This document shows positions 7,262-15,827 of a DNA stretch of 64,000 bases, piece after piece (positions within the stretch are counted from its first letter, which is position 1; each line of letters opens with the position of its first letter). Below the pieces are notes generated by a model that saw only the letters and a program-made list of their open reading frames with translations, searched no databases and was not told where the DNA came from. Where the stretch lies: contig NC_012995.1 in NCBI RefSeq assembly GCF_000026365.1, positions 64,501 through 128,500 of the forward strand, read 5' to 3'. Made by a program: the position numbers and the translations under genes. Origin of the DNA: Zygosaccharomyces rouxii (Eukaryota; Ascomycota; Saccharomycetes; Saccharomycetales; Saccharomycetaceae).

Positions 7262-10063
7262 ATGAGTGATGATATAAGACCTGAATCACAACCACTACTT
7301 TCACCCAAGACTAGCAGATCTTCTTCTGAAGGGTCTAAGCATTTTGATCATGATCTTTTAACTCATTGGAAAAGACAACCTGACGACAAGAAAGAAAAGA
7401 AATCACTAAAATTTCGAAATGGACTTCGTACCGTTGGTGGTGAAAGTTTAGTAACTGATTTTGATCAAGCTGATTCTTGGGGGTTATTACACGAAGCTGA
7501 TGATTCAAGCATTTCTAAAGTCAATACCGATAAAGATAATTTTATCGATCATAGACCAATATTGGAAAACATTGCTGGTAATAGATCGAACAGTATCCCG
7601 GCAAAATTCCCATCATCTCAACATAGAGCATCTTTACCTAATAATTCTGAACACCATCAGGCCGAAGGAGAAAAAGAGAGATTAGCTAGAATGTCACCAT
7701 CAGAATTGGAAGAGTGGGCTAAACGTATGAACTATGGCAGTATTTCTCAAGGTCATACAGTAAAGAGATCGACAAGAGTTCATAGAAGAAATACTTTAGC
7801 AGGTGATGATGTGGTTATCGATGTAGATGAACTCATGGAACACGTCAAAGGTAATAATAAGTCTGGCTCCAGCTCAAAGAGTAATTCATCTGATCATTCT
7901 GGAAGAAATAGTTCTCCCGGTGATGGTTACAATTCTCGTCCAACTTCGAGAGGTTCATCAAACAATTCATCGCTAGATGATGTGTGTCTTTATTTGGAAC
8001 ATGAGAATAGTCCAGAGAGTAAAGTTTGGCCTGATATTGCTGTATTGGAAGAATTTTCCAAGGAGGAAACTGATAAGTTGAGAAAACAAGCCCTAGAAGA
8101 TGCTGAAGAGTTCCATTTCCAATACGATGATGAAGATGAACCTGATGAAGAATCGCATAATAATAACAATGATGGAATTTTCTTCTCTAAACCTATTGTC
8201 ACTAGTATCGATGTACCAGAATTGGGTAATAGAAAAGTAAACGAAGCTGAGCAGTTAAAGAAAGGTAGATTGAGACCAAGAAAACTAGCACCCTGGCATT
8301 TAAGAAGGAAGGCTTTAATGTCTTCGTCCTACCAAACTTTGAGAGATCATACGAAGCCATGTGATGATAATACTCATATGCGTGATAATTTCTTGGTGGG
8401 CCGTAACATTCAGTACCCTCCACATATTGTTAATAATAACCCTGAACACTTCAGGTTCACTTACTTCCGTGTAGATTTGGATTCTACAGTTCATTCACCA
8501 ACTATTTCAGGTCTTTTGCAACCAGGTCAAAAATTTGAGGAATTATTTGTGGCTCCCGTCTACACCGATACATCGTCCAAGAGATCTGTAAATACTTCTA
8601 CTTCGAAAGCTGGCACACCTTCCAATCAACTGTCCAATAACGGTATTAAAGCTCTTAATTCCGTGGCGGCTACCACTTCGGAATTGGAAAATGTACAACC
8701 TTTCTGGCTCGATGTTTTAAACCCCACCGAAGAAGAGATGAAAGTTTTGAGTAAAGCATTTGGTATTCATCCTTTAACTACAGAAGATATCTTTTTGGGT
8801 GAAGCCCGTGAAAAAGTGGAATTGTTTAGAGATTATTATTTGGTGTGCTTTAGAAGTTTTGATATTGTCGCTGAAAAGCATATACGCCGTAGAAAGGAAA
8901 AACAGCAACAGTTGGAAGCAATATCACCATTGTCTGAACGTGAAAGTTTACATAGATCTCAAAACTCAGGCAAACATCCATCAGGCTGGTTACAATCGTT
9001 GTTGCGTCGTCGTCGTAGATCATCAGCAACAAGAACAGTAACTAATTCTAGTGAAAGACGCCGCAGGACGGAGAAGGAGAAAGAAGAGAAGCAAAGGTAC
9101 AAGAGAAAATCTGGTGATCGTTATAAACCTCGTGAAGGTGAGTTGGAACCATTGAATGTTTACATCATTGTGTTTAGGACAGGTGTCTTGACTTTCCATT
9201 TTGCCCCCACCCCTCATCCTATCAATGTGAGAAGAAGAGCTAGGTTGCTGAAAGATTATCTAAATGTAAGCTCCGACTGGATTGCCTATGCATTGATTGA
9301 TGATATCACAGATGCATTTGCCCCCATGATAGAACTAATTGAAGATGAAGTGTACGACATTGAAGATGCAATTTTAAGAATGCATAGTTCAGATGATTCT
9401 AGCGACGATTCTGATGACGATAGTGAAGATAGTGATTCTGATCACGAATCATTTCCCTTCGATAGGACTTCACGTCGTTCTACTGTGACTTCTGGGTCTC
9501 GTTCTGATAGCTCAAGATTCACCAGATCTCATTCCACAGGTGAATCGACATTTAACGAAAACCTGATCGGTTGGAAGAAGAAAGGTGACATGTTAAGACG
9601 TATTGGTGAATGTCGTAAACGTGTAATGAGTATTTTAAGACTACTGGGATCAAAGGCAGATGTGATTAAGGGTTTCTCTAAGCGTTGTAACGAACGCTGG
9701 GACGTTGCACCACGTTCAGAGATTGGTATGTACTTAGGTGACATCCAAGATCACATTATAACGATGGTATCATCACTAAACCACTACGAAAAATTGTTAA
9801 GCCGTTCTCATTCCAACTATTTGGCCCAAATCAATATTGACATGACCAAAGTTAACAACGATATGAATGACGTTTTGGGTAAAATAACCATCTTAGGTAC
9901 TGTTGTCCTACCAATGAACGTCATGACAGGTTTATGGGGGATGAACGTTCTAGTTCCAGGCCAAGAGAGACCATCGTTAGCTTGGTTCTATGGTATCTTC
10001 GCTACTATGGTTATTATGGCATATACGGCTTATTTGTATACGAAGCGGAGGTTCGGGTTTTGA
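7262..10063 (+). CDS. MNR2: CorA-family vacuolar magnesium transporter Mnr2
   Basis: A 933-residue CorA/Mrs2/Alr-type Mg2+ channel. Two transmembrane segments lie at the C-terminus, and the signature Gly-Met-Asn (residues 893-895, in GLWGMNVLVPG) ends the first of them. The long cytosolic N-terminus is Ser- and Asn-rich. A CorA cytosolic domain begins near VQPFWLDVLNPTEEEMKVLS and is interrupted by a basic Arg-rich loop and by a highly acidic Ser/Asp insert (about residues 712-735). Homology alone would also allow the plasma-membrane paralogs ALR1/ALR2. I choose Mnr2, which releases Mg2+ from the vacuole, because YKL064W occupies this position between the YET1 and YKL063C loci. Length agrees (S. 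cerevisiae Mnr2 is about 969). Confidence 0.9.
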   Translation: MSDDIRPESQPLLSPKTSRSSSEGSKHFDHDLLTHWKRQPDDKKEKKSLKFRNGLRTVGGESLVTDFDQADSWGLLHEADDSSISKVNTDKDNFIDHRPILENIAGNRSNSIPAKFPSSQHRASLPNNSEHHQAEGEKERLARMSPSELEEWAKRMNYGSISQGHTVKRSTRVHRRNTLAGDDVVIDVDELMEHVKGNNKSGSSSKSNSSDHSGRNSSPGDGYNSRPTSRGSSNNSSLDDVCLYLEHENSPESKVWPDIAVLEEFSKEETDKLRKQALEDAEEFHFQYDDEDEPDEESHNNNNDGIFFSKPIVTSIDVPELGNRKVNEAEQLKKGRLRPRKLAPWHLRRKALMSSSYQTLRDHTKPCDDNTHMRDNFLVGRNIQYPPHIVNNNPEHFRFTYFRVDLDSTVHSPTISGLLQPGQKFEELFVAPVYTDTSSKRSVNTSTSKAGTPSNQLSNNGIKALNSVAATTSELENVQPFWLDVLNPTEEEMKVLSKAFGIHPLTTEDIFLGEAREKVELFRDYYLVCFRSFDIVAEKHIRRRKEKQQQLEAISPLSERESLHRSQNSGKHPSGWLQSLLRRRRRSSATRTVTNSSERRRRTEKEKEEKQRYKRKSGDRYKPREGELEPLNVYIIVFRTGVLTFHFAPTPHPINVRRRARLLKDYLNVSSDWIAYALIDDITDAFAPMIELIEDEVYDIEDAILRMHSSDDSSDDSDDDSEDSDSDHESFPFDRTSRRSTVTSGSRSDSSRFTRSHSTGESTFNENLIGWKKKGDMLRRIGECRKRVMSILRLLGSKADVIKGFSKRCNERWDVAPRSEIGMYLGDIQDHIITMVSSLNHYEKLLSRSHSNYLAQINIDMTKVNNDMNDVLGKITILGTVVLPMNVMTGLWGMNVLVPGQERPSLAWFYGIFATMVIMAYTAYLYTKRRFGF

Positions 10064-10196
10064 AATCTTACTAAGGCCCTGTCAACGACATGCGATGACT
10101 ATAGTACTATAATAATAATAGTTAAATACAAAGAACAAGATTAAAGATTGTTATTGAACATTGCTTTTGAGGATCGTAGGATTCTAACTAAGCACT

Positions 10197-10943
10197 ATGA
10201 CTGCTACCGATTTGCCTAATGGTGTATTTGACGCTACGTATGCTGTTCCTATGCATTGTGAAGGTTGTACGAATGACATAAGGAACTGTTTAAGTACAAT
10301 ACCAGGTGTTAAAGAATTGAGTTTTGATTTGAAGCAACAGATGATGAGTGTCAATGGTAATGCACCACCATCAAGTATCATTAAAGCATTGGAAAGATGC
10401 GGCAGAGATGCCATTATAAGAGGCACTGGTAAACCAAATACTTCTGCGGTGTCCATCTTGGAGACATTTGAAAAAATCGATCTTACCAAAGACACCCCTG
10501 TTAGGGGGCTTGCACGTATAGTGGAGGTTGACGACAAGAAAACATTTTTCGATGTAACTTTGAATGGTGTTCCATACAAGGGGAAATACTACGCCAGCGT
10601 TCATGAAGATGGTGACATATCTGGAGGTCCAGCAAGTACGGGTGGAATATGGTATCGATTTGAAGACCCAATTGTTTGTAATGAACCAAGCGATTTAGAT
10701 CCAAAACTTTACAGTGGCCAAGCTTTTCTAAAGGCTCCAGTATCCGTTTGGGAAATGATAGGGCGTAGTTTTGTTGTAACGACCGGTGACGATCACTCAA
10801 CTGGTAAGCATGATCAACACGAATACTGCGGTGTCATTGCACGTAGTGCAGGAATTTGGGAAAATGATAAGCAGGTGTGCGCATGCAGTGGTAAATCCAT
10901 TTGGCAAGAGCGTAAAGATGCTTTACGTAACAATATTAAATGA
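10197..10943 (+). CDS. CCS1: Copper chaperone for superoxide dismutase
   Basis: Ccs1 delivers copper to Sod1 and forms its disulfide bond in the cytosol and the mitochondrial intermembrane space. All three domains are visible in 248 residues. The first is an Atx1-like domain with MHCEGC (Cys21 and Cys24) as the MxCxxC copper site. The second is a SOD-like central domain with HEDGDISGG, from about residue 80 to 220. The third is a C-terminal tail with the Cys-x-Cys motif in VCACSGKSIW. The ATG is preceded by AAGCACT and is the only reasonable start. Its position between SUB1 and the MSN2-type gene equals YMR038C. Confidence 0.97.
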   Translation: MTATDLPNGVFDATYAVPMHCEGCTNDIRNCLSTIPGVKELSFDLKQQMMSVNGNAPPSSIIKALERCGRDAIIRGTGKPNTSAVSILETFEKIDLTKDTPVRGLARIVEVDDKKTFFDVTLNGVPYKGKYYASVHEDGDISGGPASTGGIWYRFEDPIVCNEPSDLDPKLYSGQAFLKAPVSVWEMIGRSFVVTTGDDHSTGKHDQHEYCGVIARSAGIWENDKQVCACSGKSIWQERKDALRNNIK

Positions 10944-11022
10944 ATAAACAGTTAAACAAACAAAGTTAGAATGCGGTAGAGAAATACGATTTCTGTCATA
11001 TAGTGAAGAGTTTAGTATGTCA

Positions 11023-11727
11023 TCAGACGTTTCTTGGGAATTTAGCTCCCGGATCGGCAGCAGCAGCAGCAGCACCGGCAGCAGCACCGGCAGCAGCACC
11101 TTTGGGTACAGCAGCAGCAGCGCCACCAGCAATGGGTTCATTAACAGGAGGAGCAGCAGCACCACCCGCTACACCGGCTTGAGGCTGTTGTTGTTGTTGC
11201 ATCAATTGTTGAGGGGCCTTCATTGGATTTTCAGGTTTTTTTTGTTCCGCGACTGCTGGCACACCTTGAATGCCAGCGGCTCCAACGCCTGCAGCACCAT
11301 TTGCAGCACCTGCAGGGGCGGCAGGAGCAGCAGGGGCCGCTGCACCTGCGGCACCGTCAGGTTTATATTCCTTTTCGAGGTTTTTCACCTCTTGTTGTAA
11401 TGCGACCTCATTGTTGAACTGGGCACCTGAAGCACCAACTTTTTCCATTTCTTCCTTTTCCTTATCTTGAGATGACGCAACGGCAGCAGCAGCAGCAGCG
11501 GCATTCAACCTTTCAGCTGAAGGTGCCGCTTGATCCAATTCGTATTCACTCTCCTTATTTAGATCAGAGTAAGCAAATCTGAACAATAGAAAGAATCCCA
11601 GCAGTATTGAAGAGTAGATCAATATTTTCTTCATCGGCGTAGTAAGGTATCCATTTCTTCTCTTATTACCACTACCATTTTTGTATCGAGGTAACAGGTC
11701 TCTCTTCCTCCTAATTCCACCTTGCAT
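11023..11727 (-). CDS. YKL063C-like single-pass membrane protein, Ala-rich
   Basis: A 234-residue protein with a basic N-terminus (MQGGIRRKRDLLPRYKNG), one strong hydrophobic segment at about residues 34-52 (ILIYSSILLGFFLLFRFAYS) and a long Ala/Pro/Gly-rich tail. This layout suggests a type II membrane protein with the low-complexity tail in the lumen. The gene lies exactly where YKL063C lies in S. cerevisiae, between MNR2 and MSN4 and in the same orientation; YKL063C is an uncharacterised protein reported at the Golgi. The tail is longer than in YKL063C (about 167 residues), with GCA/GCT-type repeats that may vary between strains. Function is unknown. Confidence 0.75.
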   Translation of the reverse strand: MQGGIRRKRDLLPRYKNGSGNKRRNGYLTTPMKKILIYSSILLGFFLLFRFAYSDLNKESEYELDQAAPSAERLNAAAAAAAVASSQDKEKEEMEKVGASGAQFNNEVALQQEVKNLEKEYKPDGAAGAAAPAAPAAPAGAANGAAGVGAAGIQGVPAVAEQKKPENPMKAPQQLMQQQQQPQAGVAGGAAAPPVNEPIAGGAAAAVPKGAAAGAAAGAAAAAADPGAKFPRNV

Positions 11728-12121
11728 TAGAAACGTCTTCCAAAGAGGATCTAGATCTACAGATAAACCAACTTGAAGATTTCAATTGAAGAGTCTTTTA
11801 AAGCCCAAAAACCGTACTTTAACCGGAAGTATGTATCGAAGTAATTTTTTCCAGCTTACGTTACAGAAGCAAGTGTATTCAAACTTCGACGAAATTTGAG
11901 CCCTTACGAGGAACACTAACTAAACGCGCGAGACCACGTGATGAACTAAACGACATAAAGGAAGCAGAACCGACATCTTTTCAGAACGAGCAGCTGCACA
12001 GTTAAGACGCTCGAGTATATCAAGGCTCCTTACTGTAAAAACACTCCAAAACATAAATTTTGCGTTTTACTTCAGAAACGTACACTGTTAAAATACGAGC
12101 ACTCCAACATCAAGTTTACAT
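11728..12121. promoter_or_regulatory. Region between YKL063C-like gene and tRNA-Leu
   Basis: About 390 bp with a CACGTGAT element at 11935-11942, which on the minus strand reads ATCACGTG and fits the Cbf1 (CDEI-like) site. No AT-rich element plus CDEIII follows, so this is promoter-like and not a centromere. Nothing else is recognised. Confidence 0.4.
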
Positions 12122-12241
12122 GGTTGTTTGGCCGAGCGGTCTAAGGCGCCTGATTCAAGAGTTCGACTCTTACTGACAGCAAAAACTGTCAGGAAATCTC
12201 AGGTATCGCAAGATGCGTGAGTTCGAATCTCACAGCAACCA
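12122..12241 (+). tRNA. tRNA-Leu (anticodon CAA) with 38-nt intron
   Basis: A 120-nt gene with acceptor strand GGTTGTT pairing to AGCAACC, D-arm GGCCGAGCGGTCTAAGGCG, anticodon CAA in GATTCAAG, a variable arm and T-arm GAGTTCGAATCTC. Compared with the S. cerevisiae tL(CAA) gene, the intron runs 12160-12197 (38 nt against about 32). It carries a perfect 7-bp hairpin (CTGACAG, loop CAAAAA, CTGTCAG) and also GAGTTCGACTC, which resembles a second B box. The mature tRNA would be 82 nt. Confidence 0.96.
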
Positions 12242-13665
12242 CTTCTTTTTTGTTTTGTAAAACCGCTCAAACACCCACACACCCGAGACATTCGCATGCA
12301 GGAAATAGCTAAAAAGGAAAAAAGAAGCTTCAGAGCAAAAAACAAGAAACAAACAATGATTCACCTTGCATCAGTCCACAACGGACGTCAAGGCAAGAAG
12401 CCCTGGGAAAAAGCTTAATTCTTGTCTAATCTGAACAGTCTCGTTTAGAACCCTCCCCTCCCCTCACTTCTACCTACTGTTCTAATGCGGTTGCTACCAC
12501 AGTTGCTACCGCCATATAGCTACTGCCGTAGCTACCGCCATCAACGCTAAGATACCTAATGGTCTCATCTCACCTACAGAATATGACGACTTGGACCACC
12601 AATGACGCTGAAAAGCCAGTCCCGACTAGCGGGACCGACAAGCGGCACTCTTGACACAAAACGGCTACACATACAGCTTTTATCTCTCCCCTATGCCTTG
12701 TCCCCTGCTTCGGGGATAAAATTTGCGCCCAGAGCAAAATCGGAACAACGTTGTTCGACTTGATTATAGTTTAGCTCTAAAAACATTTACTCAAGGTACC
12801 TTACCTAACTATGCCATGTCTTTGACTTCTCTTACTGCTTGATTCGTTCCGCATTATCCGATTATTTACGCCTACGTGTATTTAGGTTTAAGCCAATGAA
12901 TCGGGTATACCAATACGGTAGGATACGGCATGAATGCGCCATGCTTCAATGGCACTTTTCGATCCATCCGAGCTATTAACCCACCAATTAGCATATGCAC
13001 CACCGCATCTTTACAGTATACAAACGCTTCACTACGTTAGTTCCAGTCGTTAACTATGGGAAAAACCCTGATCCGACGTAGTCCTAGGCAACAATTGTAA
13101 ATCCCGGCTGGCCAAATTTAGTACTTCTACTTACTATTCTTGCGATAATGGGACAAATTCCTTTATTGTAACAGACAAAGCACCGGGAGTATCACAGTAC
13201 TGCCGCTAGGACGAATAATAATGGTGCTTCTCATATCATGCGGCTCTCTATCGGATTGTCGTTAGAATTCGTTAATATTCACCAAAATACTATTCTAGCT
13301 GGCCCCGAGGGGTCACCCCACCATAATTAGTTGTCTAGAAGGCGAGCGACTAAAAAGCGCCCTGCAGGATTTACATCAATATAGCATTTATTGATACATA
13401 ATGCAATTTATAAAATAGGAATATTGTTAGCACAGCAGTTGTTTAATTACTCGCTACCAAATAAGTTTGCAAAGGCCTCGGATTAGGCGTTCACCCAGAA
13501 ACAACACTAGGTCTAATTGGTTTAAAATATAGACGGATAGATATTTTAATACCTTTTCATAATTTTTTTTTACGTTGGAGTTAAGTTAAGCTTTTTGTTT
13601 AAAAGCACGAGAACAAGTCAATAAATAATAGGGTCAGAAAGAAAATACGGTAAAGAACAGTAACA
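12242..13665 (+). promoter_or_regulatory. Long MSN2/4 upstream region
   Basis: A gene-free stretch of 1.4 kb. It contains five copies of the stress-response-element core: CCCCT at 12455, 12460, 12688 and 12702, and AGGGG at 13308. It also has a degenerate run of GCTACCGCCA-like units near 12486-12542. The last 250 bp before the ATG is AT-rich. Autoregulation of the Msn2/4-type gene through these sites would be an inference, because pentamers of this kind also occur by chance. No RNA gene or conserved ORF is seen. Confidence 0.4.
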
Positions 13666-15420
13666 ATGAGTGGATTATTTCAAGACTACGATTCAAATGC
13701 AGCTGCAACAGCAGCTGCAAATATACCCGATGTCTTGCCTAAGGAGTTTCTTGCGGAAGATTTAATTACAGATTCACGTAATGATACCGCAACTTCGCTT
13801 TCCTTAGATTTGAGTAAAGAAGGTGGGTTCTCATCAGCAGGAGATAGCATTTCTAATTCAGCTTCTGCTAAGCATGACCAGGGAAACCAACAGAATTTGG
13901 TAGGGACATCACCTTTAGAAGCGCTAGAAACAACAAAATTACCGCTATCTACACCGATGTCCATGATAGAGAACACGAATACTAACTCCAATGCCGGTAA
14001 TGGCAGTGGAATAGATCCAAATCTTTTGAATAACAACTTGTTTATGGATTCACTCGGATTAAGTCCACCAACTGAGGAGTTGAGTGGACCTGACCCATAT
14101 TCACAACCAAGTTTGAACTCGTTATTAGATGATTACGTTTCTACGGAGATGCTTCTGAACAATAATAACCAAGGCCCAATACAAGATACTGTCACCAGTC
14201 CCGTACCGGACGTGACTGGTTCAAGGGGTTCAATCTCACACTCGGTAGATTTTTGGAATTTGCCCAACAATCCCAAGACAAGAAGACGTACGACTGGATT
14301 CACGGGAATTGATAGTGAACTGTCTGATGTTTTGAATGGGTACCATCTAAATTTAAGACGGAATTCCTTGAGTAATAATGTAGGTGGTGCACCACCGCCA
14401 TCCCAACGGCATGGATTTAAAAAACAGCCGCAGAGAAGTTCAATGTCCGTCTTGGATGGTCCGTTGAACACAGATTTGTTTAACAAGATATATGAAAATG
14501 GCGTGTCGTCATCAAATTTGAAACTGGTCTCACCTTGGGAAAAGAATACGAATGGTGATGACGATCAAGGTTTACCTTCAAATTTAGAACCGATGATGTC
14601 ACCCAAATCTCCAAAGAACGTTATTGGTACTGGCACTGGTAGCGGTACTGGCGGTAAACGGAGACCAGCGACGTCAAATCAGAACTTTATCAATCCCTCA
14701 ATGGTTCTGTCTGACAATGCATCTACTTCTGCAAAGGTTGCCACTACAGGTGGTGGTAATAGCGAAGGGAGTTTTGATTTGTCTCTCGATCCACAGGCGA
14801 TTATGCGCGAATCTCCGGGTCCGAATCAAGTGGAGGGGGGCATACCTTCACCACTAGTGTTACCGCAGGAGCTTTCTTCACCCTCACCTAAAGAACAAGA
14901 GGCTACAACGCTAGGGCAACAAGATCCATTACCGTTGGGGCAACAAGAGCCATTGCCATTGGGGCAACAAGAGCCATTACCGTTGGGAGTTCCAGAAACT
15001 CCGCTACCATTGACGGTGCCACAACAATCACAAGCACAAGCACAGGCGCAGCATGAAATCCAGAGTCCTCCTCGGCCACTTGCAGCACCTGCAGCAGCTA
15101 GAAGAAGGATGTCAACTGCCAACATAATGACTATTCACAATGGTAACGGTGCTGTTAATGTTCAAAACCAGCCTACAGTGTCAAGCAGAAAAAACAGTAG
15201 ATCCATTACACCAATGAACGCATCCGATGAAGATGTGAAACCTTTTAAATGCAAAGAGTGTTCGAAGGCATTCCGTCGCAGTGAACATTTAAAAAGACAT
15301 ATCAGGTCTGTGCATTCAAGTGAACGACCATTTGCCTGTATGTTTTGCGAAAAGAAATTCAGCAGAAGTGATAATCTGTCCCAGCATTTAAAGACCCATA
15401 AGAAACATGGTGACTTTTGA
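13666..15420 (+). CDS. MSN2: Msn2/Msn4-type stress-response zinc-finger activator
   Basis: A 584-residue transcription factor whose last 60 or so residues hold two C2H2 zinc fingers: [17 protein letters not shown] with its second His in SVH, then [21 protein letters not shown]. These residues are the same type as the Msn2/Msn4 fingers that read the stress element AGGGG. The N-terminal activation region is Asn/Ser-rich and disordered, and short SP and TP sites are scattered through it. S. cerevisiae has the pair MSN2 (YMR037C) and MSN4 (YKL062W). This single gene stands between CCS1/YKL063C and MIH1, so it is the unduplicated gene. An octapeptide repeat lies at about residues 417-440. Nuclear localisation under PKA control is expected from the family. 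Confidence 0.94.
   Translation: MSGLFQDYDSNAAATAAANIPDVLPKEFLAEDLITDSRNDTATSLSLDLSKEGGFSSAGDSISNSASAKHDQGNQQNLVGTSPLEALETTKLPLSTPMSMIENTNTNSNAGNGSGIDPNLLNNNLFMDSLGLSPPTEELSGPDPYSQPSLNSLLDDYVSTEMLLNNNNQGPIQDTVTSPVPDVTGSRGSISHSVDFWNLPNNPKTRRRTTGFTGIDSELSDVLNGYHLNLRRNSLSNNVGGAPPPSQRHGFKKQPQRSSMSVLDGPLNTDLFNKIYENGVSSSNLKLVSPWEKNTNGDDDQGLPSNLEPMMSPKSPKNVIGTGTGSGTGGKRRPATSNQNFINPSMVLSDNASTSAKVATTGGGNSEGSFDLSLDPQAIMRESPGPNQVEGGIPSPLVLPQELSSPSPKEQEATTLGQQDPLPLGQQEPLPLGQQEPLPLGVPETPLPLTVPQQSQAQAQAQHEIQSPPRPLAAPAAARRRMSTANIMTIHNGNGAVNVQNQPTVSSRKNSRSITPMNASDEDVKPFKCKECSKAFRRSEHLKRHIRSVHSSERPFACMFCEKKFSRSDNLSQHLKTHKKHGDF
14914..14985 (+). repeat. 24-bp tandem repeat inside the MSN2/4 gene
   Basis: Three in-frame copies of a 24-bp unit encode the octapeptide GQQ(D/E)PLPL. 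The copies differ only at a few mostly synonymous bases. A partly related stretch follows (GVPETPLPL). It lies in the disordered region well before the zinc fingers. Confidence 0.9.
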
Positions 15421-15827
15421 TTGATTGATTTTATTATTATTATTATTGTTGTTGTTGTTGTTATCATTTCCCCTCCGTTCTTCCTTTATAAAGTGCATAC
15501 TAGATAGATATGATACCAAGCGATATGAGTAAATGGTGCATGAGACTGATGATTACGAAATTGATTATAACGATAAGAATAACGATAAAAAACAAACAAA
15601 CAAAACAATTGAAATTGTAGTATTCCAACTCCTTATATAATTATAAGTCACTATTATTGTTTTTCCCATCTTATTGTTCTTGCGTATTGTTCTCGGTCCA
15701 GGTTCGCGTTGGCTCTTCAAGATGAGATGGTTGAAAAAAAAACACACATGTATGTATTATACAACATAAGTGTTAATGGTTGAAGAGATTTATATAGTAT
15801 ACCCCTTGACATACGTCTCCTATAATT
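15421..15827 (+). promoter_or_regulatory. Region between MSN2/4 and ELM1
   Basis: About 400 bp. Immediately after the MSN2/4 stop is a TTATTATTATTG / TTGTTGTTGTTG trinucleotide run (15430-15462). A CAAACAAACAAAA run follows near 15590. A TATATAG-like element at 15790 precedes the ELM1 start. No gene is seen. Confidence 0.4.

Noticed and set aside
7262..10063. Assignment to plasma-membrane ALR1
   Set aside because: Domain content fits both, but the locus corresponds to YKL064W between the YET1 and YKL063C positions, so MNR2 is preferred.
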